The notes beneath the pieces are model-generated. The model had not been told where the DNA came from. It made no database searches and saw nothing but the letters and a program-made list of their open reading frames with translations. Position numbers and translations under genes: made by a program. A DNA stretch of 64,000 nucleotides from Coriobacteriales bacterium OH1046 (GTDB lineage Bacteria > Actinomycetota > Coriobacteriia > Coriobacteriales > Atopobiaceae). Shown in pieces: positions 14,373-23,641 of the stretch (within the stretch, counting starts at the first letter, position 1; each line of letters starts with the position of its first letter). The DNA lies in the NCBI GenBank assembly GCA_004010535.1, contig RQYE01000001.1, forward strand, positions 248,001 to 312,000. Direction: 5' to 3'.

Positions 14373-14693
14373 ATGCCCTCCCCCATCCAGCGGATCAACC
14401 GATGATCCCAGCAGAGCGTAGCTCTCTTATAGGATAACATGCCGGTTCGCCAGGTCTTCTTCAGCGCGGCATGTGTGACTGTGTTTTGACCTGCAGCCCG
14501 ATCATGGTCCAAAAACCCTGCGAGCCCCTTCCAGAACTGCGGTATACGCGAATACCGCAACTTCCAAGCGCAAGGAAAACTGCGGGAATCGTGAACACAC
14601 AGGTAGAAGACATGCTGTTCTGTGCCGACAGAGACCCCGACTGCGGTGTTCGCGAATCACGCAGGCACCCGAGGCGAGCCGGCGCTGCGGAAA
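14373..14693. other. Gene-free interval with short palindromic repeats
   Basis: No credible coding sequence is seen. The interval holds a palindrome, tgcggtatacgcgaataccgca (shown here as its two arms TGCGGTAT and ATACCGCA, around 14540-14561), and a related motif near 14643-14665. The 13-nt string CGCGAATACCGCA recurs inside the inverted repeat at 34.7 kb. Confidence 0.5.
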
Positions 14694-14769
14694 TGGTGCC
14701 CCCAGGGGGAATCGAACCCACGACCTTTCGCTCCGGAGGCGAACGCTCTATCCACTGAGCTATGGGGGC
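14694..14769 (-). tRNA. tRNA-Arg (anticodon CCG)
   Basis: On the minus strand the acceptor arm GCCCCCA pairs with TGGGGGC, followed by the discriminator A and an encoded CCA. The D-arm GCTC/GAGC, the anticodon stem TTCGC/GCGAA around loop CTCCGGA (anticodon CCG), and the TTCGATT T-loop are all present, for 76 nt in total. One T-stem position (U-C) is mismatched. A TATACT hexamer lies 12 nt before the 5' end. CCG reads the CGG arginine codon. Confidence 0.95.
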
Positions 14770-14928
14770 ACGGCGAAGCCTAGTATAGCCCAGCTTCGGC
14801 CCCTTGTTTTTTAGAAACCATTTGATTACACGGATAGGAGACATGGAGGGGGCCCTTTTCGCAACATGCTACCATCACGGCATCCAAGACGGCACGGTAC
14901 GCCGACACGGGTTTCGAAAGGCACCTCC

Positions 14929-15945
14929 ATGATCGCAGTAGTCAAGCAATCAGCCACTCCTGAGCAGCTGCAGCATTTCATCGCGTGGATCGAGGGCCGC
15001 GGCTTCAAGACCCACGTCTCCCAAGGCGAGGCCGAGACCATCGTCGGCATCATCGGCGATACGAGCCTGATCGATCCGTTCCTGCTCGAGAGCATGGACA
15101 TCATCGATCGCGTCCAGCGCGTGAGCGAACCGTTCAAGAAGGCCAACCGCAAATTCCATCCCGAGGACACCGTCATCGACTGCGGCCACGGCATCCTCAT
15201 AGGCGGGGGCAACTTCCAGGTCATGGCCGGTCCCTGCTCCGTCGAGGGCGCGAACCTCATCGCGATCGCCCGTGCGGTCAAGGCCGCCGGGGCGACGATC
15301 CTGCGCGGGGGTGCCTACAAACCCCGCACCTCGCCCTATGCCAGCCAAGGGATGGGCGAGCAGGGCCTCGAGCTGCTCTGCGAGGCACGCGCGGAGCTCG
15401 GCATGCCCATTATCACCGAGCTTATGGATCCGCGCGATACCCAGGCCTTCATCGACCGCAAGATCGACATCATCCAGATAGGCGCTCGCAATGCCCAGAA
15501 CTTCCCCCTGCTCAGGGAGGTCGGCAAGACCGACATCCCCGTCCTTCTGAAGCGCGGCATCGCCGGCACCATCGACGAGCTCCTCATGGCCGCCGAGTAC
15601 ATCATGAGCGAGGGAAACGAGAAGGTCATGCTCTGCGAGCGCGGCATCCGCACCTTCGAGACCCGTACGCGCAACACCTTCGATGTGAACGCCGTGCCCG
15701 TGCTCAAGAACCTCACGCATCTGCCCGTCATCGGCGATCCGAGCCATGCCACGGGCTATACCCGCTACGTGCGCCCCGTGGCCTATGCGGCAACCGCAGC
15801 GGGCGTCGACGGCCTCGAGATCGAGGTCCACAACCGCCCGAGCGAGGCATGGTCGGACGGCGCCCAGGCGCTCACTCCGGAGATGTTCGGGGACGCGATG
15901 AGGCGCATCGCCCGTATCCGCGAGGCGATCACCGCGGAGGTCTAG
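14929..15945 (+). CDS. aroF: 3-Deoxy-7-phosphoheptulonate (DAHP) synthase, class I beta
   Basis: First step of the shikimate pathway: erythrose-4-phosphate plus phosphoenolpyruvate to DAHP. The 338-residue product has the N-terminal ferredoxin-like regulatory domain (about 1-70, beginning MIAVVKQSATPEQ) typical of the TIGR01361-like branch. The KDO8P/DAHP barrel follows, with AGPCSVEG, RGGAYKPRTSPY, IQIGARNAQNF, the KRG lysine motif and GDPSHATG. The start at 14929 follows gaaagg; an upstream in-frame start at 14866 is less likely. It heads the aromatic operon, and the tyrA start is directly adjacent to its stop. Confidence 0.95.
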   Translation: MIAVVKQSATPEQLQHFIAWIEGRGFKTHVSQGEAETIVGIIGDTSLIDPFLLESMDIIDRVQRVSEPFKKANRKFHPEDTVIDCGHGILIGGGNFQVMAGPCSVEGANLIAIARAVKAAGATILRGGAYKPRTSPYASQGMGEQGLELLCEARAELGMPIITELMDPRDTQAFIDRKIDIIQIGARNAQNFPLLREVGKTDIPVLLKRGIAGTIDELLMAAEYIMSEGNEKVMLCERGIRTFETRTRNTFDVNAVPVLKNLTHLPVIGDPSHATGYTRYVRPVAYAATAAGVDGLEIEVHNRPSEAWSDGAQALTPEMFGDAMRRIARIREAITAEV

Positions 15946-16806
15946 ATGGCGCGCACGTTCATCGAGAAACGCATCGGCATCGTCGGCCTCGGCCTGATCG
16001 GCGGCTCGTTCGCACGGGCCTATGCGGCTGCCGGCTGGGAGGTCTTCGCGTGGAACCGCACGCGCTCCACGCTCGAGCTGGCGATGATCGAGACCGTCGA
16101 GGACGAGCTCACCGATGGGCTGATCCCCACCTGCGAGCTCATCATCCTCGCAGGATACCCGGCGGCGAGCATCGAATGGCTCCGCGAGAAGGCCCCGCTC
16201 ATCTCCGAGGGCGCCATCGTCATCGATGCCGTGGGCGTCAAACGCGCCATCGTCGCGGCCTGCTCCGCCATCGCGCGGGACCGCCCCTTCGCCTTCGTGG
16301 GCTGCCATCCCATGGCGGGCACCCAGTATTCCGGCTTCGCGCACTCCCGTGCGAGCATGTTCCACAACGCCCCGCTCGTCGTCGTGCCGCCGGATATCGA
16401 CGACTTCGAGAGGCTCGAGGTGCTCGAGCGTTTGAAGGACCTGCTCGATCCCTGCCGTTTCGGCAGCTTCACGCTTGCGAGCGCCGAGGAGCACGATCGC
16501 ATGATCGCCTACACCTCGCAGCTCGCGCACGTGGTCTCCAACGCCTACGTCAAGAGCCCGACCGCGCGGAAGCATAAGGGATACTCCGCAGGATCCTATC
16601 GGGATCTCACGCGCGTGGCGCGCCTCAACGCCGCGATGTGGACGGAGCTCTTCCTCGATAACGCCGACTTCCTCTCCGATGAGATCGGGCTGCTCATCGA
16701 GAGCCTCTCCGCCTACAAGGATGCCCTCGATGCGGGCGACGCCGGCAGGCTCCATGGATTGCTGGCCGAGGGCGACCGTCTGAAACGGGAGGCTGAGGGC
16801 CGATGA
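15946..16806 (+). CDS. tyrA: Prephenate dehydrogenase
   Basis: Oxidatively decarboxylates prephenate to 4-hydroxyphenylpyruvate for tyrosine synthesis. The 286-residue product begins with the NAD-binding fold GIVGLGLIGGSFARAYAAAG, followed by the conserved HPMAGT loop (GCHPMAGTQYSGF) and the helical dimerisation domain with the HxxxxAYTSQLAHV-type region. There is no ACT domain. The ATG directly follows the aroF stop, and the 3' end overlaps aroB by 4 nt. Confidence 0.94.
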   Translation: MARTFIEKRIGIVGLGLIGGSFARAYAAAGWEVFAWNRTRSTLELAMIETVEDELTDGLIPTCELIILAGYPAASIEWLREKAPLISEGAIVIDAVGVKRAIVAACSAIARDRPFAFVGCHPMAGTQYSGFAHSRASMFHNAPLVVVPPDIDDFERLEVLERLKDLLDPCRFGSFTLASAEEHDRMIAYTSQLAHVVSNAYVKSPTARKHKGYSAGSYRDLTRVARLNAAMWTELFLDNADFLSDEIGLLIESLSAYKDALDAGDAGRLHGLLAEGDRLKREAEGR

Positions 16807-17888
16807 GCAGGACGACCGTCCATGTCGCGCCGCCATCGGGCGCCTACGACGTGCTCGTTGGAGAAGGGCTCCTCGATGATCTGGGCAGTTTGCTCGCTCC
16901 CCGCTCCCCTTCCCGGGAGACCCTCGTCATCGCGGATTCCACCGTCGCCTCCCTGTACCTCGAGCGCGCCCGCACCGCGCTCGAAATTGCGGGCTTCACC
17001 GCCGGCAGCGCCGTCTTCCCTGCCGGCGAGGCTCACAAGAATCTTCCCACGCTCGGCGGTCTCCTCGAGGAAATGGCGAAGGCGCAGCTGGGACGCACGG
17101 GCACGGTGATCGCGCTCGGCGGAGGCGTCACCGGAGACATGGCCGGCCTCGCCGCCGCGCTCTACATGCGCGGCATCGCCTATGTGCAGGTTCCCACAAC
17201 GCTCCTTTCCATGGTCGATTCCTCCGTGGGCGGCAAATGCGCCGTCGACCTTGCCGCCGGGAAGAACCTTGCAGGCGCCTTCCTGCAGCCCAGCCTCGTC
17301 GTGGCCGATACCGGCACTCTCGCGACCCTCGATGACGGGGTGTTCTCCGATGGCTGTGCCGAGGTGATCAAGCATGCGATACTCGCCGATCCCGTGCTCT
17401 TCGGGGATCTCGCCGCGAAACCCCTCTCCTTGGACGATCCCCGCGAACGCCTCGTCTCCGTCATAGCGCGCAACATCGACATCAAGCGCGGTTTCGTCGA
17501 ATCCGATGAGCGCGAGCAGGGGCCGCGCAAGCTCCTCAACCTGGGTCACAGCATCGGACATGCGGTCGAAGCCGCCTCGGGGTATGCGCTCGGGCACGGC
17601 CACGCCATCTCCATCGGGCTCTGCTCGATCACCAGGGCGGCGGAGCGGCTCGGATGGGCGGAAGCGGGTTCGGCCGCCGCGATCGAGACCGTCCTCAAAC
17701 GCCACCATCTCCCGACATCCAGCCCCTTCTCGGCCGACGAGCTCATTGGCTATGCACGCCTCGATAAGAAATGCGATAGGGAGGGCATCACGCTCGCCGT
17801 ACCCGAATGCATCGGGTTCGCCTCATTGAGGCATGTCGGCTTCGAGGAGTTCGCGCACATCATCGCGCTCGGAACAGGTGCCCTATGA
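16803..17888 (+). CDS. aroB: 3-Dehydroquinate synthase
   Basis: NAD- and metal-dependent cyclisation of DAHP to 3-dehydroquinate. The 361-residue product has the family motifs GGGVTGDMAGLAAA (NAD site), VDSSVGGKCAVDL (substrate and NAD binding), the DGCAEVIKHA metal Glu, and HSIGHAVE plus GHGHAISIG with the metal-binding histidines. It overlaps tyrA and aroA by 4 nt each (ATGA junctions), indicating coupled translation. Confidence 0.96.
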   Translation: MSRTTVHVAPPSGAYDVLVGEGLLDDLGSLLAPRSPSRETLVIADSTVASLYLERARTALEIAGFTAGSAVFPAGEAHKNLPTLGGLLEEMAKAQLGRTGTVIALGGGVTGDMAGLAAALYMRGIAYVQVPTTLLSMVDSSVGGKCAVDLAAGKNLAGAFLQPSLVVADTGTLATLDDGVFSDGCAEVIKHAILADPVLFGDLAAKPLSLDDPRERLVSVIARNIDIKRGFVESDEREQGPRKLLNLGHSIGHAVEAASGYALGHGHAISIGLCSITRAAERLGWAEAGSAAAIETVLKRHHLPTSSPFSADELIGYARLDKKCDREGITLAVPECIGFASLRHVGFEEFAHIIALGTGAL

Positions 17889-19162
17889 TCGCGCGTATCG
17901 AACCGGTGGCCCTCGGCGGGACCATCCCCGCCATCCCCTCCAAATCGGAGGCGCACCGCGCACTCGTCTGCGCGGCGCTTTCCGATGCACCGACGTGCAT
18001 CAGCTGCCGGACATCATCGCAGGACATCGATGCGACGCTGTCCTGCCTCGCTGCACTGGGTGCCCGCATCGGGATCGATGAGGGCATCTATACGGTCCTT
18101 CCCATCGGGTGTGGCGTCAGGGTTGCCGGACCACTCGATTGCCATGAGTCCGGGTCGACCCTGCGCTTCCTCCTTCCGGTGGCCGCAGCCCTCGGCGGGG
18201 CATGCTTCCAAGGGGCCCCGCGTCTTTCAGAACGCCCTCTCCTGCCGCTCATCCGCGCCCTGCGGGAACATGGCGTTGCAATAGATACCGATGGCGAGCT
18301 TCCCCTCACGGTATCCGGGCGGCTCTCCGCAGGGACCTTCGCGCTCCCCGGCAACATCTCGTCCCAATACGTCACGGGCTTGCTCCTTGCGGCGCCGCTC
18401 CTCGACGGGACGACGGTGATCCGCGTTGCGGAGCCCGTCGAATCGAAGCCCTATATAGCGCTCACCCTCGAGGTGCTCCATACCTTCGGCATCAATGCCG
18501 AGATTATCCATGAGGATGGCTGCACCAGCTACACGCTGCGTGCGCAGGCTGCATATCGCAGCCCCGGCAGCTTCGAGGTGGGCGGCGATTGGTCGAACGC
18601 GGCGTTCTGGCTCGCTGCGGGCGCGCTTTCGGGCACGGGCGTTTGCGTGGAAGGGCTCTCGCTCTCGTCTAAGCAGGCGGATCGCGCGATCCTGGGTGCG
18701 CTCTCGCTCTTCGGTGCCCGTGTGATGCGCACGGCGCACAGCGCCTCCACCGCGCATGATGGGCTTCGTGGAGCGCGCATCGACGTCTCGAGCTGCCCGG
18801 ACCTCGTCCCCGCCATCGCGCCGCTCGCAGCGCTTGCCGAGGGCAGGACCGTCATCGCAGGGGCCGCGCGCCTGCGCCTCAAGGAGTCTGATCGCCTGGC
18901 GAGCATCTCGGGCACCCTGAACGCGCTCGGGGCACGGGCGAGCATTATCGATGATATGCTCGTCTTCGAGGGCGTGGACCGTCTCCATGGCGGCGAGGTC
19001 GACGCTGCGGCCGACCATCGCATCGCCATGATGGCCGCCCTCGCCGCGACGCGGGCAGACGGTCCCGTGCTGATACACGGCGCAGAATGCACGGCCAAAT
19101 CCTATCCGGGCTTCTTCGAGGACTTCGCCGCTCTCGGCGGCCATATGGAATGGGAGGTATGA
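17885..19162 (+). CDS. aroA: 3-Phosphoshikimate 1-carboxyvinyltransferase (EPSP synthase)
   Basis: Transfers enolpyruvyl from PEP to shikimate-3-phosphate. The start at 17885 (MIARIEP) gives 425 residues, the usual length. It has SKSEAHRALVCAAL, the phosphate-binding ESGSTLRFLLP segment, SSQYVTGLLLA, and RLKESDRLASI with the catalytic Glu/Asp region. The PSKSEAH variant replaces the more usual PGDKS(I/L)SHR near the N-terminus, as in several Gram-positive enzymes. One base separates the stop from the aroC start. Confidence 0.95.
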   Translation: MIARIEPVALGGTIPAIPSKSEAHRALVCAALSDAPTCISCRTSSQDIDATLSCLAALGARIGIDEGIYTVLPIGCGVRVAGPLDCHESGSTLRFLLPVAAALGGACFQGAPRLSERPLLPLIRALREHGVAIDTDGELPLTVSGRLSAGTFALPGNISSQYVTGLLLAAPLLDGTTVIRVAEPVESKPYIALTLEVLHTFGINAEIIHEDGCTSYTLRAQAAYRSPGSFEVGGDWSNAAFWLAAGALSGTGVCVEGLSLSSKQADRAILGALSLFGARVMRTAHSASTAHDGLRGARIDVSSCPDLVPAIAPLAALAEGRTVIAGAARLRLKESDRLASISGTLNALGARASIIDDMLVFEGVDRLHGGEVDAAADHRIAMMAALAATRADGPVLIHGAECTAKSYPGFFEDFAALGGHMEWEV

Positions 19163-19163
19163 G

Positions 19164-20285
19164 ATGGGCTCTTCGTTCGGGAGCAAGCTGCGCGTGAGCC
19201 TCTTCGGCCAATCCCATGGGACGATCATCGGAGCTCTGGTGGAAGGGCTCCCTATTGGGTTCACCCCCAATCTGGAGGCTCTCGGGACGTTCGTGGAGCG
19301 CAGGTCGCCGGGAAGGTTCCCCTGGGATACCCGCCGCCGGGAAGAGGACGAGATCCGCATCGTCTCCGGTTTGAACGCGGCGGGAACGATCTGCGGGGCT
19401 CCGTTGTGTATCCTCATCGAGAACACCGACGCCCGTTCCCGCGACTACGAGAACCTGCGCTACGTCCCCCGCCCCGGCCACGCCGACTTCCCCGCATGGG
19501 TCAAATGGAGCGGTCGCAACGACATCTCCGGCGGCGGGCACTTCTCGGCGCGTATCATGGCACCGCTCACGGCAGCAGGCGGCATCGCGCTCCAGATCCT
19601 CGAGGCGGCGGGCATACGCGCCTCCGCCCATATCCTCGAGATCGATGGGGTGCGGGATGCGGCCTTCACGACATCAGATTCCTCATGCAGCGGGCTTTCG
19701 GCCCTCCGCGCCGAGATGGATATGCTGGCCGATGGACGCGATTTCCCCGTTATCGATACGGCGCAGGGCGAGATCATGAAGGAGCGCATCCTCGCTGCGA
19801 AGGCGGACCTCGACAGCGTGGGTGGCGTCTGCGAGTGCGTTATCACGGGTCTTCCCGTTGGAGCGGGCTCACCCCTCTTCGATGGGCTCGAATCGCAGCT
19901 CGCCCGCGCGCTGTTCGGGATCCCCGCGACCAAGGGGCTCGAGTTCGGTGCGGGATTCGCTGCGGCGCGCCTCAAGGGCAGCGAGGACAACGACCCCTAC
20001 GAGATGCGCGATGGCAGGGTGGCGACGGTGACCAACCATGCCGGCGGCATCCTCGGCGGACTGTCCACGGGTGCCCCGCTGCGCTTCTCGCTTGCCTTCA
20101 AACCCATCTCGAGCATCCCCCGCGAGCAGGACTCCGTCGATCTCGTCTCGGGCGAGGCGACTAAGCTCACGGTACGCGGACGCCATGACGTATGCGCGGC
20201 GGTCCGCGCGGTTCCCATCATCGAAGCGGTGAGCGCGCTCGTCATCCTCGATGCGCTGCTCGGAGACGATCTGATAGAGGTGTGA
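19164..20285 (+). CDS. aroC: Chorismate synthase
   Basis: FMN-dependent anti-elimination of phosphate from EPSP to give chorismate, the branch point for Phe, Tyr and Trp. The 373-residue product starts with GSSFGSKLRVSLFGQSHG (signature 1 with the catalytic His), followed by RPGHADFPAWVKW, SGGGHFSARIMAPLTAAGG and, near the C-terminus, RHDVCAAVRAVPIIEAV. It is one nucleotide from both neighbours in the operon. Confidence 0.96.
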   Translation: MGSSFGSKLRVSLFGQSHGTIIGALVEGLPIGFTPNLEALGTFVERRSPGRFPWDTRRREEDEIRIVSGLNAAGTICGAPLCILIENTDARSRDYENLRYVPRPGHADFPAWVKWSGRNDISGGGHFSARIMAPLTAAGGIALQILEAAGIRASAHILEIDGVRDAAFTTSDSSCSGLSALRAEMDMLADGRDFPVIDTAQGEIMKERILAAKADLDSVGGVCECVITGLPVGAGSPLFDGLESQLARALFGIPATKGLEFGAGFAAARLKGSEDNDPYEMRDGRVATVTNHAGGILGGLSTGAPLRFSLAFKPISSIPREQDSVDLVSGEATKLTVRGRHDVCAAVRAVPIIEAVSALVILDALLGDDLIEV

Positions 20286-20286
20286 G

Positions 20287-21432
20287 ATGGAAGGACTCGA
20301 TGCCCTCAGGACCCAGATCGACGACATCGACGCGAGGATCTTCGAGCTCTTCTCGCTGCGCGCCGATATCTCGGATAAGATCGGCGCGGTGAAGCGCGCG
20401 GAGGGTCGGCGCATTCTCGATCCCATCCGCGAGCGCGCCAAGATCCTCGAGGCGCAGGCACGCGTGCCCGACGATCTCAAGACCCAGGGCCAGATCCTGA
20501 TGGAGCTCCTCATGGAGTCCTCCAGAAAGCGCCAGGCGGCGCGCGAGATGGCGCTCCCGAAGATGTACACGGACATCAAGGCGGCACGCGATGCCGCGCC
20601 CGTGTGCTTTCCCCCCGATGCCTTCGTCGCCTGCCAGGGCATCGAGGGGGCCAACTCCCAGGCTGCGGCCGAGCGCTTCTTCAGGCGTCCCCAGATCAGC
20701 TTCATGTCGACCTTCGAAGCTGTATTCAAAGCGGTCGAGCAGGGCTTCTGCAACGTGGGCGTGCTGCCGGTCGAGAATTCTGCGGCCGGATCGGTGAACA
20801 AGGTCTTCGACCTCATGATGGAGCACGATTTTCACATCGTCCGCACCACCCGCATCAAGATTGACCACAACCTCATGGCGCTTCCCGGGTCGGCGCTCGC
20901 TGGCATCGCCGATGTCTACAGCCACGAGCAGGCGATCTCGCAGTGCTCCGCCTTCTTCGAGGCGCACCCGGGCATCAATGCCCATATCTGCGAGAACACG
21001 GCCGTCGCGGCCCGCATCGTCGCGGAATCCGGCCGCAGCGATCTCGCGGCGCTCGCATCGCGCCCGTGCGCGGAGCTCTACGGCCTCGATGTCATCCTGC
21101 CCTCCGTGCAGGATCGCGATGACAATTACACGCGCTTCGCCTGCATCGCCAAGGATCCCGCCATCTACCCCGGCGCCGATAGGACCTCCCTCATGCTGGT
21201 CCTCGCCCATGAGCCCGGCTCCCTCTACAAGGTCCTCGCCAAGTTCTATGCGCTCGACATCAACATCCTGAAGCTCGAGAGCCGCCCTATCCCCGGACGA
21301 GACTTCGAGTTCATGTTCTACTTCGACCTCGAATGCCCCGTGCATGCGCCCGCCTTCGACACGCTCATGCAGACGATCGGCTCGGTCGTGCAGGAAGTCC
21401 GCTACCTCGGCTCCTACAGCGAGATCGTCTAG
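20287..21432 (+). CDS. pheA: Bifunctional chorismate mutase / prephenate dehydratase
   Basis: Makes phenylpyruvate from chorismate. Residues 1-90 are an AroQ-type chorismate mutase (LDALRTQIDDIDARIFELFS, then RRILDPIRERAKILE). The prephenate dehydratase domain (about 110-285) contains CQGIEGANSQAA and the catalytic NYTRFACIA segment. A C-terminal ACT domain carries ESRPIPGRDFEF, the phenylalanine-binding motif, so feedback inhibition by Phe is expected. The product is 381 residues long and the gene lies 8 nt before aroE-aroK. Confidence 0.95.
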   Translation: MEGLDALRTQIDDIDARIFELFSLRADISDKIGAVKRAEGRRILDPIRERAKILEAQARVPDDLKTQGQILMELLMESSRKRQAAREMALPKMYTDIKAARDAAPVCFPPDAFVACQGIEGANSQAAAERFFRRPQISFMSTFEAVFKAVEQGFCNVGVLPVENSAAGSVNKVFDLMMEHDFHIVRTTRIKIDHNLMALPGSALAGIADVYSHEQAISQCSAFFEAHPGINAHICENTAVAARIVAESGRSDLAALASRPCAELYGLDVILPSVQDRDDNYTRFACIAKDPAIYPGADRTSLMLVLAHEPGSLYKVLAKFYALDINILKLESRPIPGRDFEFMFYFDLECPVHAPAFDTLMQTIGSVVQEVRYLGSYSEIV

Positions 21433-21440
21433 GGGATCGC

Positions 21441-22706
21441 ATGGCACGCTACGGGCTTCTCGGCAAGCATCTCGGGCACAGCTACTCGCCCCAGATCCAT
21501 GCGCTGCTGGGCTCGTCTCCCTATGAGCTCTTCGAGATCGCGCCCGGTGCGGTGGAGGCCTTCATCCGGGACGGCAGGTGGGACGGCGTCAACGTCACGG
21601 TGCCCTACAAGAAGCGCGCGGCGGAGCTCGCCGATATCAGGAGCGCGCGCGTGGAGGCCCTCGGGGCCGCGAACACCCTCGTGCGGCGAGATGACGGGGC
21701 GATCTTCGCCGACAATACCGATGTCCTCGGTTTCGTGGCCCTGCTCGAGGAGTTCTCACGCGCGAAGCTCGGACGGACGGCACGAGATGCGTTTGCGGGC
21801 GAGAAGGTGCTCGTCCTCGGGATGGGCGGGGCCGCCCAGGCCGTATCGCATGCCCTCGGACATATCGTAGATGCGCGCCCCCTAACCGTCTCACGCTCGG
21901 GCGCGGTGAATTACGAGACCATCTGCGAGAGCGGAGGCGATGCGTCCCTCATCGTCAACGCAACGCCCGTGGGCATGTACCCGGACTGCCCGGCTAGCCC
22001 GCTTTGGCCCGGAACGATCGATCGCCTCCCGGATCTTCGAGGCGTCATCGATATCATCTACAACCCTCGCATCACCGGCCTCTGCCTCGAAGCGGAGGCG
22101 AAAGGCATCCCCTGGATGACAGGGCTTCCCATGCTCGTATGGCAGGCGGTCTATGCGAGCGGGCTCTTCCTCGGCCGAGAGCCCGACGAATCCCGCGCTG
22201 CCGCGATCATCGAGAAGATCGACCGGCGAAACGCCAACATCGCCCTCATCGGCATGCCCGGAAGCGGCAAGACCTCTGCCGGGAGATGCCTCGCACGCAT
22301 GGCCTCCCGCGCCTTCGTCGACCTCGACGATGCTTTCACAGCTCGTATCGGCAGCACACCGGAAGAGGTCATAGCAAACCGGGGAGAGGCGGCATTCAGG
22401 GAGCTCGAGACTGAGATCTGCCGGGAGCATGCGGGGCAATCGGGGCTTGTCATCGCGACAGGCGGCGGCGTCGTCACGCGCGCATGCAACTACCCGCTCC
22501 TCCATCAGAACTCGACCATCGTGTTCCTCGATCGCCCCCTTGAAGAGCTCTCCTGCGCAGGACGCCCCCTCTCGCAGGCACAAGGCATCGATGTGCTCGC
22601 GCAGGATCGCCTGCCCCGCTATCGCTCATGGGCCGACGCCACGCTCAGCTGCACGGGTTCTGCAGAAAGCGACGCCGAGGCGATACGGGAACTCCTCGGC
22701 CTCTAG
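21441..22706 (+). CDS. aroE-aroK: Fused shikimate dehydrogenase / shikimate kinase
   Basis: A 421-residue bifunctional protein. Residues 1-260 are shikimate dehydrogenase (GLLGKHLGHSYSPQIH, NVTVPYKK with the catalytic Lys, NTDVLGFVALL, LVLGMGGAAQAV and NATPVGMYP). Residues about 268-421 are shikimate kinase, with Walker A GMPGSGKTSAG, FVDLDDAFT, ATGGGVV and RPL in the lid region. Shikimate formed by the first half can be phosphorylated by the second. The last 117 nt belong to the 119-bp repeat that flanks the accessory island. The gene converges on lysR, 11 nt away. Confidence 0.94.
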   Translation: MARYGLLGKHLGHSYSPQIHALLGSSPYELFEIAPGAVEAFIRDGRWDGVNVTVPYKKRAAELADIRSARVEALGAANTLVRRDDGAIFADNTDVLGFVALLEEFSRAKLGRTARDAFAGEKVLVLGMGGAAQAVSHALGHIVDARPLTVSRSGAVNYETICESGGDASLIVNATPVGMYPDCPASPLWPGTIDRLPDLRGVIDIIYNPRITGLCLEAEAKGIPWMTGLPMLVWQAVYASGLFLGREPDESRAAAIIEKIDRRNANIALIGMPGSGKTSAGRCLARMASRAFVDLDDAFTARIGSTPEEVIANRGEAAFRELETEICREHAGQSGLVIATGGGVVTRACNYPLLHQNSTIVFLDRPLEELSCAGRPLSQAQGIDVLAQDRLPRYRSWADATLSCTGSAESDAEAIRELLGL

Positions 22707-22708
22707 GG
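22590..22708 (+). repeat. Left copy of 119-bp direct repeat (aroK 3' end; putative attachment site)
   Basis: Matches 33358-33476 at 117 of 119 positions (differences at 22594 T/C and 22668 A/G). This copy is inside the intact aroE-aroK gene and includes its TAG stop plus GG. It marks the left border of the island. Confidence 0.93.
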
Positions 22709-22717
22709 TTTCTCTGC

Positions 22718-23641
22718 CTATATTGTTGACCTGTAACCTTGCTTGGCCATCTCTTTCCTCATGATGCGGTAGAACCCGTTATACAGCGCTTGACTGGTTT
22801 TCATGCTGGCACACAGATGAACCGGAAAGCGCAATCGCGATTTACCTGCCTGTGAAAGGATCGTCCGATCGATGCCCGGCAAAACAGACGGATCATCGTT
22901 CAAAACCATGATGACACCGTCCCTATTCAAAAAGCTTTCATGTGCTTCTGAAGTAAGTCTTACCGATTCGAAGCGCACTTTAACCTCTCCCGCGACCAAA
23001 TAGTTCTTAAGCTGCAAAAGACAGCATCGGATATCAAGGGGCAGGGCGATGGTAGCCTCCTCCAATTCCGATAAACGCAGCGCACCCTTGCGAGCCAGCG
23101 AGTGGTTGGGCGAGACCGCGAATCGCGGCTCGAATGCGGCAATGTAGCGGGCGATGATACCTTCGGCATCCGAAGGATCGCCCAACACCAACGCCATGTC
23201 TGCGGAGCCGCTTCTAACCAACTCAAAGCAGCCCTCATTTAGTCCATAGGATATGTTTAAACGAAGCTTTGGGTTATCTCTTTTCAGTGAGCTGAAAAAA
23301 CGCCCTGGGAAGAGGTCGCCGCGGCACTCGGCAGTGCAAACAGCAATGGAAAGGCCGTTCCGCAGCTCTTCAATCTCTTTTCTAGCCGCCATGCCGATCT
23401 TCAGATTCCGACACTCCTCCAAAACGATCCTTGCCTGATTCGCAACGATTAAACCGAGAGAGGTAGGCTTAACACCCCGCCCGTCACGCACCATAAGTGA
23501 AACGTTGAACTCATTTTCCAGATCTCTTATCGATTTGGAAATGGCTTGCGTAGTCACGTGCAGCTTTTGTCCCGCCCTTGCAAAACTGCCTTCGTTGATC
23601 GCTGCAACATAGTACTCGAGCTGAGAGATGTTCATCGGCAT
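22718..23641 (-). CDS. LysR-family transcriptional regulator
   Basis: The 307-residue product has an N-terminal winged HTH (MNISQLEYYVAAINEGSFARAG, helix-turn-helix to about residue 60, VTTQAISKSIRDLENEF) and a substrate-binding-like effector domain with typical segments such as GLSIAVCTAECRGDL. The effector is unknown. It is transcribed away from the radical SAM gene at 23796 across a 154-nt AT-rich gap and could control that gene. ATG codons at 23641 and 23635 are both possible starts. Codon use and base composition are less GC-rich than in the aro operon it abuts. Confidence 0.88.
   Translation of the reverse strand: MPMNISQLEYYVAAINEGSFARAGQKLHVTTQAISKSIRDLENEFNVSLMVRDGRGVKPTSLGLIVANQARIVLEECRNLKIGMAARKEIEELRNGLSIAVCTAECRGDLFPGRFFSSLKRDNPKLRLNISYGLNEGCFELVRSGSADMALVLGDPSDAEGIIARYIAAFEPRFAVSPNHSLARKGALRLSELEEATIALPLDIRCCLLQLKNYLVAGEVKVRFESVRLTSEAHESFLNRDGVIMVLNDDPSVLPGIDRTILSQAGKSRLRFPVHLCASMKTSQALYNGFYRIMRKEMAKQGYRSTI

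Noticed and set aside
14950-16836. 628-codon minus-strand frame opposite aroF and tyrA
   Set aside because: Antisense shadow of high-GC genes. It spans two clear enzymes on the plus strand and has no domain.
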